A stretch of 47,686 bases of DNA from Chitinophagaceae bacterium (GCA_019247775.1 JAFBAN010000203.1:1-47686); one strand, 5' to 3'. Numbered from the stretch's first letter, positions 16,496 through 26,410 are shown. A program made the numbers and translations. Notes: generated by a model not told the origin, from the sequence alone.

Positions 16496-17779
16496 ATCTC
16501 CAAACTCATACCCGATATCCCTCCTGAAATACATTCCTTCAAACGATATCTTATCCAGCGCCGCCCTGGATGCTGCCACGGCTTCGCTGATGGTATTCCC
16601 ATAAGAAGTTACGGCCAGCACCCTTCCCCCATTGGTCACTACCTCGTCATCGGCCTCTCTGGTGCCTGCATGGAAAACAATCGTGCCATCGCCTGATCCC
16701 GCATCGGTCAGCCCGCTGATCAGCATGCCTTTCCGATAGCTGCCCGGGTATCCGCCGCTTACTGCCACTATGGTTGCACAACTCCTTTCGTCAAACACTA
16801 TATTGGTATCAACTAATGTGCCATTGTCCATAGCGGCAAAAAGGGCCACCAGGTCGGTCTGCAGCAGGGGCATCACCACTTCCGTTTCCGGATCGCCCAT
16901 ACGGCAGTTATATTCGATCACATACGGTTCTCCATCCATATTCATCAGGCCGAAGAAAATGAAGCCGTGGTAATCGAGCTGCTCACTGTGCAGTCCGTTT
17001 ACGGTTGGCCGGATGATCTTTTCCTCCACTTTCCGCATAAAAGTCTCGTCCATGAACGGCACCGGGCTCACACATCCCATGCCGCCGGTATTGGGGCCGG
17101 TATCGCCTTCGCCGATCCGTTTATAGTCTTTTGCGTGGCCGATCAGCTGGTAATGCTCTCCGTCGGTGAGTACGAATACACTCACTTCAATGCCCTTCAG
17201 AAAGGATTCGATCACCACCCGGCTGCCCGCTTCCCCGAATTGCCTTTTCACGATCATGTCTTCGAACACCTGCAATGCTTCCTCATGCGAGCCTGCGATC
17301 ACAACACCTTTGCCGGCAGCAAGTCCGTCTGCTTTCAGTACCACCGGCAGACTATGCGAGCGGATATAGGCCTTACCCGCTTCCAGGTTCTGCTCGGTGA
17401 ATTCGGCATACGAAGCGGTGGGTATCTGATGCCGCTGCATGAATTTCTTGCTGAACGCCTTACTGCCTTCCAGTTGTGCGGCCGCCGCCGAAGGGGCCAC
17501 AACCACGATATGCTGAAGCGAGGGATCCTTTTTAAAAAAATCGTAGATACCCAGTACCAAAGGCTCTTCCGGGCCTACCACCAGCATCCGGATATTATTG
17601 TCCATACAGGCTTGCCGGATAGCGGGGAAATCGTTGGGGGAAAGCTGCAGATTGGTGCCGAAATGCGCTGTACCTGCATTTCCCGGCGCTATGAACAGTT
17701 CATCACAATGCTGGCTTTGGACCATTTTCCACGCCAATGCATGTTCGCGACCGCCGGACCCTAATAATAAGATATTCAT
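16484..17779 (-). CDS. purD: Phosphoribosylamine-glycine ligase
   Basis: GAR synthetase, the second step of purine synthesis, joining glycine to phosphoribosylamine with ATP. The 431-residue ATP-grasp protein begins MNILLLGSGGREHALAWK and contains VVGPEEPLVLG, LKADGLAAGKGVVI, the DYKRIGEGDTGPNTGGMG signature and EYNCRMGDPETEVVM, all standard for the family at full length. The last residues (GDREA) are encoded by the TCTCACG repeat that carries the stop codon, so the natural tail has been replaced or extended by repeat DNA. It is monocistronic and divergent from the phosphorelay cluster. Confidence 0.97.
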   Translation of the reverse strand: MNILLLGSGGREHALAWKMVQSQHCDELFIAPGNAGTAHFGTNLQLSPNDFPAIRQACMDNNIRMLVVGPEEPLVLGIYDFFKKDPSLQHIVVVAPSAAAAQLEGSKAFSKKFMQRHQIPTASYAEFTEQNLEAGKAYIRSHSLPVVLKADGLAAGKGVVIAGSHEEALQVFEDMIVKRQFGEAGSRVVIESFLKGIEVSVFVLTDGEHYQLIGHAKDYKRIGEGDTGPNTGGMGCVSPVPFMDETFMRKVEEKIIRPTVNGLHSEQLDYHGFIFFGLMNMDGEPYVIEYNCRMGDPETEVVMPLLQTDLVALFAAMDNGTLVDTNIVFDERSCATIVAVSGGYPGSYRKGMLISGLTDAGSGDGTIVFHAGTREADDEVVTNGGRVLAVTSYGNTISEAVAASRAALDKISFEGMYFRRDIGYEFGDREA

Positions 17780-18095
17780 AACAGGGAAGAAAATTAACTA
17801 GTGCACGAAAGTACGAAGGCAATGCCAGCACCAGGCAAAATGGTGGCAACGCCTACAAAATTTGTCATGGTTTCTACCACAAGCCTTTTTTCTGCCTGAC
17901 TAGCTGTAATTTTAAAAAAGGAAAAATTTTTCCGGGAACTGACTGATTTTTCCTCCCCCTCGGCGTTACAGCATACCCGTCAAACTTCCACATCCCAGAG
18001 AGGGGATGGCGAATAACTGTCCTGACGGGCAGATAACACTTTTATATTCTTATAAGCTAACCGGCTGCTGGCAGACGGTAGTAGAAACGTATTGA
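17780..18095. other. 316-base divergent intergenic region with two possible stem-loops
   Basis: This is the gap between the divergent purD and the histidine kinase gene, and the only long gap without a word array. It holds a stem-loop near purD (17823-17848: TGCC..ACCA against TGGTGGCA) and a nested one near the kinase (CCCGTCA at 17976 with TGACGGG at 18023, and inside it CATCCC at 17991 with GGGATG at 18003). I recognise no riboswitch class and no clear TAnnTTTG promoter. It must contain both promoters. Confidence 0.5.
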
Positions 18096-20297
18096 ATGAA
18101 ACGGATCAAAACCTATCATAAGACCGGAGCTATAAGTTTTAGAAAACGTTTGACAGCAGGCCTGGTGGTGATATTGCTTGCGTTGACCGGCGTGGTTTAT
18201 TTTTTCAACAAAAACAATGAAAATTTTATTACTACCGCCGAATGGACGGCACATACCAGCAAAGTTTTGTACCAGTCTGAGCAGGTGGTATCGCTCGTTA
18301 AAGATGTTGAAACTGCCACCCGCGGGTACCTGCTGTCGGGCGATAGGCGTTTCCTGGAGCCGTTCTTCCATGGGAAAAGCAACATTGAACCGCATATTGC
18401 TGCCCTGCGTTCCCTGACCAGCGATAATGCTGTACAGCAGAGCAGGATACACAACGTGTCCGCTGATATCAGGAAGCGGATAGCGCTTTCCGAAAAGCAG
18501 ATCGCAATACATTATCGTGAAGGACACGTTACTGAAGAGATCATTTCACTCAGTAAGCAGGGAATGGTATTGATGGAAGAGATCAGGAAGGCGATTGCGG
18601 TGCTGCAGTCCGACGAACAGAAACTGCTTGTTCAGCGCAGGGAGGCTAATGAAGAAGCCATTGTCAAAACAAGGGAACTGATCTACCTGGTGGGACTGGC
18701 AATGGCGATTTTCCTGGTGATAGCCTGGGTGGTGATCAACCGGAATTTTAATGCCCGGATCCGGGCGGAGGAACAGATCCTGAAATTAAATAATTCACTT
18801 GAGGAAAGGATAGCAGAACGTTCAGAGGAACTAACGCGTGCGGAACACCTGCTCCGGCATACCCTGGACAATATGGTTGAGGGCGTGCAGATCATCGATT
18901 TTAACTGGAAATACATCTATGTAAATGATGCCCTCGTTAAACAATTTCACTACACGTACAATAAACTCATCGGCCATTCGATCATGGATTTGTATCCCGG
19001 AGTGGAATTGACAGAACTTTTCCGGTGCCTGAAACAGTGCATGGAAGAGCGGGTACCTGTGTCTATGGAAACTGAATTCCAATTTCCTGATAGGAGTTCG
19101 GAGTGGTTTGAATTGAGCTTTCAGCCGGTACCGGACGGCATTTTCATCCTTTCCACTGAAACCACCCGGCAGCGCGAAGCAGCAAGGCTAATATCAGAAC
19201 AGAAAGCACTGGCGGAAAGCCTGCTGCTCGCAGCTCCTGATGGTATCATGGGCATTGATGAGCAGGGGCGGATCACGATGGTTAACGAACAGGCAAAGGA
19301 GATGTTCTTATATGACAGCCAGGAGATCATCGGCCATCATATCGGCAGACTGATCCCTGAAAGCGGGGAGGATATCTACGAGAATATCCCGGACCGATTA
19401 CCGGAGAAAGCCATTGTTGTAAAAAAAGAAATGACCGGGTTACGTAAGAACGGGGAGCGGTTTCCCGTAGATATCAGCTTAAGCCTGTTGCAGACAGGTG
19501 CCAGTAAAACAGTGATCGGGTCTTTCAGGGACATCACCGAAAAAAAAAGCGTAGAAGCAGAATTGCAAAACCTCACCCAAAATCTCGAAGCGATGGTGAA
19601 GTTGCGCACTGCACAGCTTGAAGAGATCAACAAAGAACTCGATTCATTTTCCTATTCGGTTTCACATGACCTGCGGGCCCCATTGCGCGCTATTGACGGC
19701 TACACAAAAATACTGCTGGAAGAATACGGGCCGCAGGTAGATGCCCACGGCAACCTGATGATGGAAACCGTTCGGCGAAATGCGCGCCGAATGGGCCAGC
19801 TGATCGATGACCTGCTTGCATTCTCGCGCCTGGGCAAGCAGCACCTGGTAACCACCGCTGTTAATATGGAACAATTGGTGCATGGGATCATTGACGAATT
19901 GAAAGGCCAGCAGCCCCGGTTGCAAGTTGTGCTGCATGAATTACCGGTTGCCAGCGGCGACAACAGTATGCTGAAGCAGGTGGTGTCAAACCTGGTTGGC
20001 AATGCGGTAAAATATTCGTCAAAAAAACAAAATCCCTGTATTGAGATCGGCGCATATTCGGAGGACGGCAGCGACATCTATTATGTAAGAGACAATGGGG
20101 CTGGTTTTGATATGGCATATGCCGATAAGCTGTTTGGGGTTTTCCAAAGATTGCATAGTACGAGAGAATTTGAAGGCACGGGTGTAGGCTTGGCTATCGT
20201 GCATCGCATCATACAGCGCCATGGCGGCCGGGTCTGGGCAGAGGCCCGCGAAGGCGAAGGCGCCGTTTTCTATTTTTCATTACCAAAACATAAATAG
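18096..20297 (+). CDS. CHASE3-PAS sensor histidine kinase
   Basis: A membrane sensor kinase of 733 residues. A membrane segment at about 18-34 is followed by a periplasmic CHASE3 domain (about 40-190, with [13 protein letters not shown]), a second membrane segment at about 200-218 and a linker coiled coil. Two PAS domains follow (about 250-350 and 365-490), then HisKA with the phosphorylated His at 524 ([15 protein letters not shown]) and an ATPase domain ending [19 protein letters not shown]. The HisKA is of the phytochrome-like subclass that usually talks to a lone receiver, and exactly such a receiver is the next gene. The signal is unknown. It is the first gene of a four-gene unit with gaps of two to four bases. 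Confidence 0.93.
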   Translation: MKRIKTYHKTGAISFRKRLTAGLVVILLALTGVVYFFNKNNENFITTAEWTAHTSKVLYQSEQVVSLVKDVETATRGYLLSGDRRFLEPFFHGKSNIEPHIAALRSLTSDNAVQQSRIHNVSADIRKRIALSEKQIAIHYREGHVTEEIISLSKQGMVLMEEIRKAIAVLQSDEQKLLVQRREANEEAIVKTRELIYLVGLAMAIFLVIAWVVINRNFNARIRAEEQILKLNNSLEERIAERSEELTRAEHLLRHTLDNMVEGVQIIDFNWKYIYVNDALVKQFHYTYNKLIGHSIMDLYPGVELTELFRCLKQCMEERVPVSMETEFQFPDRSSEWFELSFQPVPDGIFILSTETTRQREAARLISEQKALAESLLLAAPDGIMGIDEQGRITMVNEQAKEMFLYDSQEIIGHHIGRLIPESGEDIYENIPDRLPEKAIVVKKEMTGLRKNGERFPVDISLSLLQTGASKTVIGSFRDITEKKSVEAELQNLTQNLEAMVKLRTAQLEEINKELDSFSYSVSHDLRAPLRAIDGYTKILLEEYGPQVDAHGNLMMETVRRNARRMGQLIDDLLAFSRLGKQHLVTTAVNMEQLVHGIIDELKGQQPRLQVVLHELPVASGDNSMLKQVVSNLVGNAVKYSSKKQNPCIEIGAYSEDGSDIYYVRDNGAGFDMAYADKLFGVFQRLHSTREFEGTGVGLAIVHRIIQRHGGRVWAEAREGEGAVFYFSLPKHK

Positions 20298-20299
20298 CA

Positions 20300-20749
20300 A
20301 TGGATAAAAAAAGGCATCATGCGGAAATACTGCTGGTGGAAGACAATGAAGAGGATGCGGCGCTCGCAATCCGATCGCTCAAACAGTATAACCTGGTTAA
20401 TGACCTGGTGCACCTGAACGACGGTGCCAAAGCACTGGATTTCATATTCGCCCGGGGCGAATATGGCGGGCGTGACATCGACGATACGCCCCGGGTGATC
20501 CTGCTCGATCTGAAAATGCCGAAAGTAGATGGCATGCAGGTGTTGAAAATGATCAGGCAGGATGAACGCACAAAGCTGATCCCCGTAGTGATCATGACTT
20601 CATCCCGGGAGGACCGAGATATTGTAGAGAGTTATAAACTGGGCGTGAACAGTTACGTGGTGAAACCCGTCGAATTTGAAAATTTCGCAAAAGCCGTGGC
20701 AGAACTCGGCATGTATTGGCTTATGTTAAACCAGCCTTCTAAAAAATAA
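20300..20749 (+). CDS. Single-domain response regulator (Rcp1-like)
   Basis: A 149-residue receiver domain without an output domain. The acidic pocket is in [11 protein letters not shown], the phosphoacceptor is D70 ([13 protein letters not shown]), the switch Thr is in VVIMTSS, and the conserved Lys is in YVVKPVEF. This subfamily is typically the cognate receiver of phytochrome-like HisKA kinases. It begins two bases after the kinase stop and probably passes the phosphate on, or competes for it, rather than binding DNA. Confidence 0.93.
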   Translation: MDKKRHHAEILLVEDNEEDAALAIRSLKQYNLVNDLVHLNDGAKALDFIFARGEYGGRDIDDTPRVILLDLKMPKVDGMQVLKMIRQDERTKLIPVVIMTSSREDRDIVESYKLGVNSYVVKPVEFENFAKAVAELGMYWLMLNQPSKK

Positions 20750-20752
20750 TGT

Positions 20753-21823
20753 ATGGAAAAGATATTGAAAATATTGATGCTGGAGGATTCCGGGGATGAT
20801 GCCGGGCTCATTCAGCGCGAACTGATTAGCCAGGGACTAAGCATAGAGGTTAGGACTGTAGATACCCGGCAGGAATTTGAACATGAGCTCAGGTCGTTTA
20901 AACCAGATGTGATATTGTCTGATCACTCAATGCCCGGTTTTAATTCAATCCAGGCGCTGCATATTCATAAGGAGATCAATCCGCGGATTCCATTCATTCT
21001 GGTTACCGGTACGGTATCGGAAGAATTTGCCGTGCAGGCGCTCCAGGATGGTGCCGATGATTATATCCTGAAAGATAAACTTACCAGGTTACCTTCAGCA
21101 ATACAATGGGCAATAGAAAAGCATGAATTGGCCGATAAGAAAGAACGTGCTGAAAAGCTGCTTGTTGAGCAAAACGAAGAATTGAAAACACTCGCCAAGC
21201 ACCTGAAAAATGTGCGGGAAGATGAACGTAAATATATTTCCCGCGAAATACATGACCAACTGGGCCAGCTGGCGTCAGCGATCAAGATAGAAGTCGACTG
21301 GTTGAATATTAATCTCCGGGATATCGAACCAAATGCCAAGACAAGGATCAAAAGTGTATTGTCAACGGTAACGATCATGATCGATACCATCCGTAATATC
21401 GCCATGTCGCTGCGCCCCAGCATTATTGAAGAGTTGGGCCTTAATGCATCATTAAAATGGCAGTGCCGGGAATTTCAGCGCATCAATAAAACAAAATGCG
21501 ATTTCGAAGAATCGCTAAACGAGGCAGACGTCGATGAGGAAGTCCGGATCGAATTATTCCGCATCTGCCAAGAATGCCTGACGAATGTAATGCGGCATGC
21601 CAGGGCAGACCGGGTAGTCGTAAGTATTGCAGATTTTGGCGATCGCATAGGCCTGCGTATTGCCGATGACGGAAAAGGATTTGATACAAACCAAAAAAGT
21701 ACGCATCTTGGGCTTGTAGGACTGCGGGAAAGGGCGCTGTCGGTAGGCGGCGAGATGAATATTGACAGCGCGCCGGGAAAAGGAACGACGATCACCGTTT
21801 TTGTACCAAAACGTCCGAATTAA
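20753..21823 (+). CDS. Receiver-HisKA_3 hybrid sensor kinase (NarX-type transmitter)
   Basis: A soluble 356-residue protein with an N-terminal receiver domain (acceptor D57, in VILSDHSMPG), a coiled-coil linker at about 128-160, a HisKA_3 dimerisation domain with the His at 167 (YISREIHDQLGQL), and a HATPase domain (CQECLTNVMRHARA, ADDGKGFD, GLVGLRERALSVGG). The order receiver-then-kinase implies that it takes its cue from an upstream phosphate donor and signals to a NarL-type regulator, which is the next gene. There are no membrane segments. It is separated by three and four bases from its neighbours. Confidence 0.92.
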   Translation: MEKILKILMLEDSGDDAGLIQRELISQGLSIEVRTVDTRQEFEHELRSFKPDVILSDHSMPGFNSIQALHIHKEINPRIPFILVTGTVSEEFAVQALQDGADDYILKDKLTRLPSAIQWAIEKHELADKKERAEKLLVEQNEELKTLAKHLKNVREDERKYISREIHDQLGQLASAIKIEVDWLNINLRDIEPNAKTRIKSVLSTVTIMIDTIRNIAMSLRPSIIEELGLNASLKWQCREFQRINKTKCDFEESLNEADVDEEVRIELFRICQECLTNVMRHARADRVVVSIADFGDRIGLRIADDGKGFDTNQKSTHLGLVGLRERALSVGGEMNIDSAPGKGTTITVFVPKRPN

Positions 21824-21827
21824 ATTT

Positions 21828-22457
21828 ATGAAGATCATCATTGCAGACGATCATACCATTGTAAGGCAGGGTATCAGCAAACTGCTGAAAGAAAGTTTTC
21901 CGTTTGCCGAAATAGCCGAAGCCAGCGATACCGTTGACCTGGTGAAGCTGGTGCGGAAAGAGAAGTGGGATGTTATAGTTTCGGATATCACTATGCCTCC
22001 CGGCGATTCGGGGCTGGAAGCGGTGAAAGAGATCAAATCCATTTCCCCGTCTACGCCGGTGATCATCATGAGCATGCATTCGCCCGAGCATTATGCGGTG
22101 CGTGCGATCAAGGCAGGCGCTTCGGGTTACTTGTCTAAGGATTCGGCTTCGCTCGAGCTGGTGAAAGCCATCAACCATGTGTTATCCGGCAAGCGCTATG
22201 TAAACGCAGAAGTGGCAGCCATACTCGCCGATGCCTTCGAAACCAATTTTGAGAACCGCTCTATCGAGAACCTTTCAGACCGCGAGCTGGAAGTATTCAA
22301 ACTGCTCGGGAGAGGTAAAACGGTTTCGGATATCGCCAAAGAACTTTGCCTCAGTACCAATACCATCAGCACCTTCCGTGCGAAGATCCTCGACAAGATG
22401 AATTTCCACAACAACATGGAATTGATCAAGTATGCGGTGGATAATAAGCTGATCTGA
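21828..22457 (+). CDS. NarL/LuxR-family response regulator
   Basis: The DNA-binding output of the cluster. The 209-residue protein has a receiver domain with acceptor D53 (VIVSDITMPPGDSG) and a C-terminal LuxR-type helix-turn-helix (LSDRELEVFKLLGRGKTVSDIA, then LSTNTISTFRAKILDKM). The ORF track opens at 21762 inside the previous gene; ATG 21828 (MKIIIADDH) is the evident start. As HisKA_3 kinases pair with NarL-type regulators, the preceding gene is its likely kinase. Target genes are unknown. Confidence 0.94.
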   Translation: MKIIIADDHTIVRQGISKLLKESFPFAEIAEASDTVDLVKLVRKEKWDVIVSDITMPPGDSGLEAVKEIKSISPSTPVIIMSMHSPEHYAVRAIKAGASGYLSKDSASLELVKAINHVLSGKRYVNAEVAAILADAFETNFENRSIENLSDRELEVFKLLGRGKTVSDIAKELCLSTNTISTFRAKILDKMNFHNNMELIKYAVDNKLI

Positions 22458-22477
22458 TTTTGGAATTGAAATTTCTT

Positions 22478-22576
22478 CCCTGCGTTCTTTGCGGTCCCCT
22501 GCGTTCTCTGCGTTACAGAATTCGTGGCTCTGCCGTATCGCAAAGGACGCCAAGGAACGCAAAGTGCGCAAAGGGG
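22478..22576. repeat. 9-base repeat hairpin, CTCTGCGTT family
   Basis: The left arm has words TGCGTTCTT, TGCGGTCCC, TGCGTTCTC, TGCGTTACA. The right arm (22549-22576) reads CGCAAAGGACGCCAAGGAAC and onward, the loose inverse complement. It sits between the convergent NarL regulator and peptide transporter genes. Confidence 0.75.
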
Positions 22577-22589
22577 TTTCTCAAACCTC

Positions 22590-24077
22590 TTACTGTGCGC
22601 TGTTAACATCGATCTCAGCCGCTGTTTCTTCCCCGATATACTTTTTCTCCGGCAGGCTTTTCGCCACCAGCAGGTACAGTACGATAAAGCCGCTGATGAT
22701 GCCGATGAACAGCCAGTAGTATTTGGCACCGGTGTATTGGCTGAAGAATCCTTTGTTGGCAATACTTTTATTGACCAGGCTGTCGAAATAATTTCCGAGA
22801 GAGATCCCCAGCAGGTACAACGCACTCATGGTACTCTTCATCGATTTGGGAGAATGCGTATAAGCGTATTCGAGACAGGTTACGGATACCAGGATCTCAG
22901 AAGCGGCGAGCAGGATATAAGCCAGGATCTGCCACCAGACCGAAGGATGGCCGCCCGCATCGATCCTTTGCTGCAGCAATGCAATGATCACAAAACAAAG
23001 CGCGATAATGACCAGTCCGGCGCCGATCTTCCGGAGCGGCGATACCTTGATCCCCCTTTTCTCCAGGAAAGGAAAGAGAACGGAATTAAACACCGGGATC
23101 AATAACACCAGGAACAAGGGGTTGACGAAGTTCACCTGCTCCGGCAATAGTTTGAGATTACCCACAAGCGTCAAGTCGAGACGGGTTGCCTGTAACAGCC
23201 ATTCAGACAGGTTCTGGTCCCACAGCGCCCAATAGATCGGCGTAAACGCGAAGACGGCCAGCACCCGATAAACTGCTTTGGTCCCATCGATCGATCTAGC
23301 GGAATATTTTGCCGCCACCGCATCCCATGCTTTTGGCCCAGGTTTGCGGCCGAACAATTTTTTCACGGAATAAACAGAAAACTTCATCAGCGCATAAAAA
23401 GAAACGGTCACGAAATTTTCTTTTTTGATACCAGCCGGCGGCACTTTCACATATTTCTTCCGGCCCAGCCAGAAGATGATCGTTGCCAGCGCCATCAGGA
23501 TGCCGGGCACGCCAAACGCGATCCCCGGACCATAATATTGTTTCAGCAGCGGTATGAACAGCGGCGCAAGCGTACCGCCGGTATTGATGCTCATATAGAA
23601 CCAGCCATACACTTTGGAGAGCAGGTGCTCATTTGATTTGTCGAACTGATCGCCCACGTTCGCCGATACGCAGGATTTGATACCGCCGGCACAACAGGCG
23701 ATAATGATGAGTCCGGTACTGAAGATGGTAAAATTGCTGCCCGAGATCGACAACACAAAATGACCGATGGTATAGAGTATCGATACATACAGGATCACAC
23801 GGTATTTTCCCAGGAACCAGTCGGCCATGATACCGCCCAGCAAGGGCATGAAATACGCCAGGGTCACAAAAAGGTGCGACATCTCATTCGCCTTGGCATC
23901 CGCTTCCACATTCAGCGCAGGATTCAGTGTGGGGTTAAAGAAGGTAACGGCCATATACGTGACCATAATGGAACGCAGCCCGTAAAAACTGAACCGCTCG
24001 GCTATCTCATTACCAATGATATAGGGTACCGAGCGCGGCATCCTGCTTTTCATAACCCCGTTCTGTATATCAGCCAT
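22590..24077 (-). CDS. POT family proton-coupled peptide transporter
   Basis: A 495-residue MFS protein of the POT/PTR family that imports di- and tripeptides with protons. Near the N-terminus it has the proton-coupling ExxER-type motif (NEIAERFSFYGLRSIM) followed by the family-specific FFNP and GGIMADWFLGKYR segments, and about 12 to 14 membrane segments. Length is normal for bacterial POTs. It is divergent from an OPT oligopeptide transporter across a 126-base gap, which suggests shared use for peptide nutrition. Confidence 0.92.
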   Translation of the reverse strand: MADIQNGVMKSRMPRSVPYIIGNEIAERFSFYGLRSIMVTYMAVTFFNPTLNPALNVEADAKANEMSHLFVTLAYFMPLLGGIMADWFLGKYRVILYVSILYTIGHFVLSISGSNFTIFSTGLIIIACCAGGIKSCVSANVGDQFDKSNEHLLSKVYGWFYMSINTGGTLAPLFIPLLKQYYGPGIAFGVPGILMALATIIFWLGRKKYVKVPPAGIKKENFVTVSFYALMKFSVYSVKKLFGRKPGPKAWDAVAAKYSARSIDGTKAVYRVLAVFAFTPIYWALWDQNLSEWLLQATRLDLTLVGNLKLLPEQVNFVNPLFLVLLIPVFNSVLFPFLEKRGIKVSPLRKIGAGLVIIALCFVIIALLQQRIDAGGHPSVWWQILAYILLAASEILVSVTCLEYAYTHSPKSMKSTMSALYLLGISLGNYFDSLVNKSIANKGFFSQYTGAKYYWLFIGIISGFIVLYLLVAKSLPEKKYIGEETAAEIDVNSAQ

Positions 24078-24116
24078 ATGTCGTATTTTGGATTTTTAAA
24101 GATATTGTAAAAGCGG

Positions 24117-24165
24117 TTAGCCATCAGTTTTTAACTATCAGCTTTTTCCCGGCTGACGGCTTCTC
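24117..24165. repeat. Degenerate heptad array, TTAGCTG/ATCAGCT family
   Basis: Words TTAGCCA, TCAGTTT, TTAACTA, TCAGCTT followed by TTTCCCG, GCTGACG, GCTTCTC, with the last two partly inverse to the first. It lies in the gap between the divergent POT and OPT transporter genes. It is more degenerate than the mreB-mreC array. Confidence 0.55.
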
Positions 24166-24203
24166 GTCCAATACTTACTGCTTCCCTCTAAACCAACGAT
24201 TGT

Positions 24204-26261
24204 ATGTCTGAGTCAAAAAAAGCCTTCAAGCCTTTTGTCCCGGCCTCTACCCAGATGAAAGAGCTCACAGTTAAATCCATTCTGGTAGGAAGCCTGTTCG
24301 GTGTGATCTTCGGCGCAGCCACCGTGTACCTGGCGTTAAAAGCGGGGCTTACTGTATCCGCTTCCATTCCGATTGCTGTAATCGCCATTACGCTGGGCAG
24401 GAAATTTCTGAAGACCACCATTCTCGAGAACAATATCATCCAGACCACTGGTTCTGCAGGTGAAAGTATTGCGGCCGGCGTGGCGTTTACCCTGCCGGGA
24501 TTCCTGTTCCTTTCAGCCCCTACCAGTGCTGACTATTTTAATTATGTTACCATTCTCATCCTCGCCATTGTAGGCGGACTGCTGGGCACTTTGATGATGG
24601 TGCCTTTGCGCAAAGCCCTTATCGTTAATGAGCATGATACGCTGCCCTATCCCGAAGGAACCGCCTGCGGTGATGTATTGAAAGCAGGCGAAAAAGGCGG
24701 CGATTTTGCCCGTACCGCTTTTTGGGGACTGGGTGTTGCATCGTTATATGCGCTGCTGCAAAAAGTATTACATGTTATTGCCGAAACCCCGCATTATGCC
24801 ACAAGCCAGCTGAACAAATTTTTTCCTTCTGCAAGAGTAGCGGGAGAAATTACGCCGGAGTATATGGGCGTCGGCTATATCATCGGTCCGCGTATTGCCG
24901 GTGTGCTGGTGGCCGGAAGCGTGCTGAGCTGGTTCGTGTTCATTCCACTGCTTTCCTTTCTGGTGCCTTCGGATGTGATCGCCACACAGTTGGTGAAGCT
25001 GGGCTATCTTGCCAATCTGGCCAAGCCCGGCGGTAAAGGCGGCTGGGATCCCGTGACGCACCGTTTCGATGATTATGCATCGGCTATTTATTATGCATTT
25101 ATCCGCCAGGTAGGCGCCGGAGCGGTAACAGCGGGTGGCGTGATCACGCTGTTCAAAACCATACCTACTATTATTAAATCGGTAAAAGGCAGCATTGCTT
25201 CCCTTCGTCAGCAGAAGGAGCCGGGAGCCGCCAGCATATTGCGGACAGAAAAAGACCTGAGCCTGAAAGTAGTGGCTTTCGGTAGTCTCGCACTGATCCT
25301 GCTCATTTCCGTGTTGCCGCAGATCCCGGGCAATGGTATCATTCAGCGGCTATTGGTAGGCGTGCTGGTTATCTTATTCGGGGCCCTGTTCGTAACTGTT
25401 TCGTCGCGTATTGTGGGATTGATCGGTTCTTCCAATAATCCCATCAGCGGCATGACCATCGCTACGGTGATGGGTACCAGCCTGATCTTCCTGAGCGTTG
25501 GCTGGAGCGGACAGGCATATGAGCCGCTGGTACTCGTGGTAGGAGGTATGATCTGTATTGCGGCCGCCAATGCCGGCGGTACTTCGCAGGATCTCAAAAG
25601 CGGGTATATCGTGGGAGCTACGCCGCGGAACCAGCAGATAGCGCTGTTCATAGGGGCGATCGTGTCATCTATCGTTATCGGCATCACGGTGAAATTCCTG
25701 GATAAGCCTACTACTGAAATGCTGCAGCAGGGAATAACCCATGGTATCGGTTCTGAAAAATATTCTGCACCGCAGGCTACGCTGATGGCCACCCTGATCA
25801 AGGGTATCCAATCGCGCAGCCTCGACTGGCAATATATATCTGTCGGTATTTTCCTGGCAGTAGTAATGGAACTCTGCGGCATCAAATCATTAAGCTTCGC
25901 TATCGGAGTATACCTGCCGCTTGCAACCACACTGCCGATCTTCGCCGGCGGCGCTATCCGCGGACTGGTAGAGAGAAAACAGCGCCGCGAGAACCGGAAA
26001 CTTAATCCGGAGGAGGAGGAACTGGGCAGGGGCAACCTGTTTGCCACCGGGCTGGTGGCGGGCGGCGCCGTGGCCGGGGTGATCATCGCTTTCCTGGCGG
26101 GTTCGTCGGGGGGAGAGAAATTCCTGAATATGGTGAGCATGGAAAACTGGTTCACGAATTTCCTGTCGGAAGGAGGGTATTTTATTGTTGGTACTTTGTT
26201 TTTTGTGCTGATGGGGTTGATACTGTACCGGGTTGCGATCAAGAAGCAGGCAGAACTATAA
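24204..26261 (+). CDS. OPT family oligopeptide transporter
   Basis: A 685-residue multi-pass membrane protein of the OPT family, which imports oligopeptides or metal-peptide conjugates. The N-terminal segment (KSILVGSLFGVIFGAATVYLALKAGLTVSASIPIAV) and IIQTTGSAGESIAAGVAFTLP are the bacterial OPT signatures. ATG 24204 places the first membrane segment at about residue 26. The cytoplasmic loop near residue 590 is basic (RKQRRENRKLNPEEEE). A strong hairpin with a T-run directly downstream (26278-26344) should end its transcript. Confidence 0.92.
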   Translation: MSESKKAFKPFVPASTQMKELTVKSILVGSLFGVIFGAATVYLALKAGLTVSASIPIAVIAITLGRKFLKTTILENNIIQTTGSAGESIAAGVAFTLPGFLFLSAPTSADYFNYVTILILAIVGGLLGTLMMVPLRKALIVNEHDTLPYPEGTACGDVLKAGEKGGDFARTAFWGLGVASLYALLQKVLHVIAETPHYATSQLNKFFPSARVAGEITPEYMGVGYIIGPRIAGVLVAGSVLSWFVFIPLLSFLVPSDVIATQLVKLGYLANLAKPGGKGGWDPVTHRFDDYASAIYYAFIRQVGAGAVTAGGVITLFKTIPTIIKSVKGSIASLRQQKEPGAASILRTEKDLSLKVVAFGSLALILLISVLPQIPGNGIIQRLLVGVLVILFGALFVTVSSRIVGLIGSSNNPISGMTIATVMGTSLIFLSVGWSGQAYEPLVLVVGGMICIAAANAGGTSQDLKSGYIVGATPRNQQIALFIGAIVSSIVIGITVKFLDKPTTEMLQQGITHGIGSEKYSAPQATLMATLIKGIQSRSLDWQYISVGIFLAVVMELCGIKSLSFAIGVYLPLATTLPIFAGGAIRGLVERKQRRENRKLNPEEEELGRGNLFATGLVAGGAVAGVIIAFLAGSSGGEKFLNMVSMENWFTNFLSEGGYFIVGTLFFVLMGLILYRVAIKKQAEL

Positions 26262-26277
26262 GCTGGACTTCGATTTT

Positions 26278-26337
26278 TTACCGCAGAGGCGCGGAGACGC
26301 AGAGGGCAACCTCCGCGCCTCTGCGTCTCTGCGGTAA
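26278..26337. repeat. 9-base repeat hairpin, CTCTGCGTT family
   Basis: Two 28-base arms separated by four bases. The left arm words are ACCGCAGAG, GCGCGGAGA, CGCAGAGG. The inverse of the right arm reads ACCGCAGAG, ACGCAGAGG, CGCGGAGG, so the second and third words appear in swapped order while still pairing well. Confidence 0.9.
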
Positions 26338-26344
26338 TTTTTTT
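26278..26344 (+). terminator. Intrinsic terminator formed by the repeat hairpin
   Basis: The 28-bp imperfect stem with a four-base loop is followed within a few bases by seven T residues (26338-26344). This is the classical terminator layout on the plus strand, 16 bases after the OPT transporter stop. It is the one word-array in the window with a clean T-run right behind it. Confidence 0.75.
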
Positions 26345-26410
26345 CCCGAATTTCGAAAGCGCCGTTAAACTATCTGCATTTTAACATATCAAACTCCCAA
26401 AGCAGTATCC

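Noticed and set aside
17780-18095. Purine or other riboswitch before purD.
   Set aside because: No conserved aptamer core is recognisable; only simple stem-loops.
26278-26344. All word hairpins interpreted as ordinary intrinsic terminators.
   Set aside because: Only this one has a clean T-run. Others lie in divergent promoter gaps or within the mre operon, so termination cannot explain the class.
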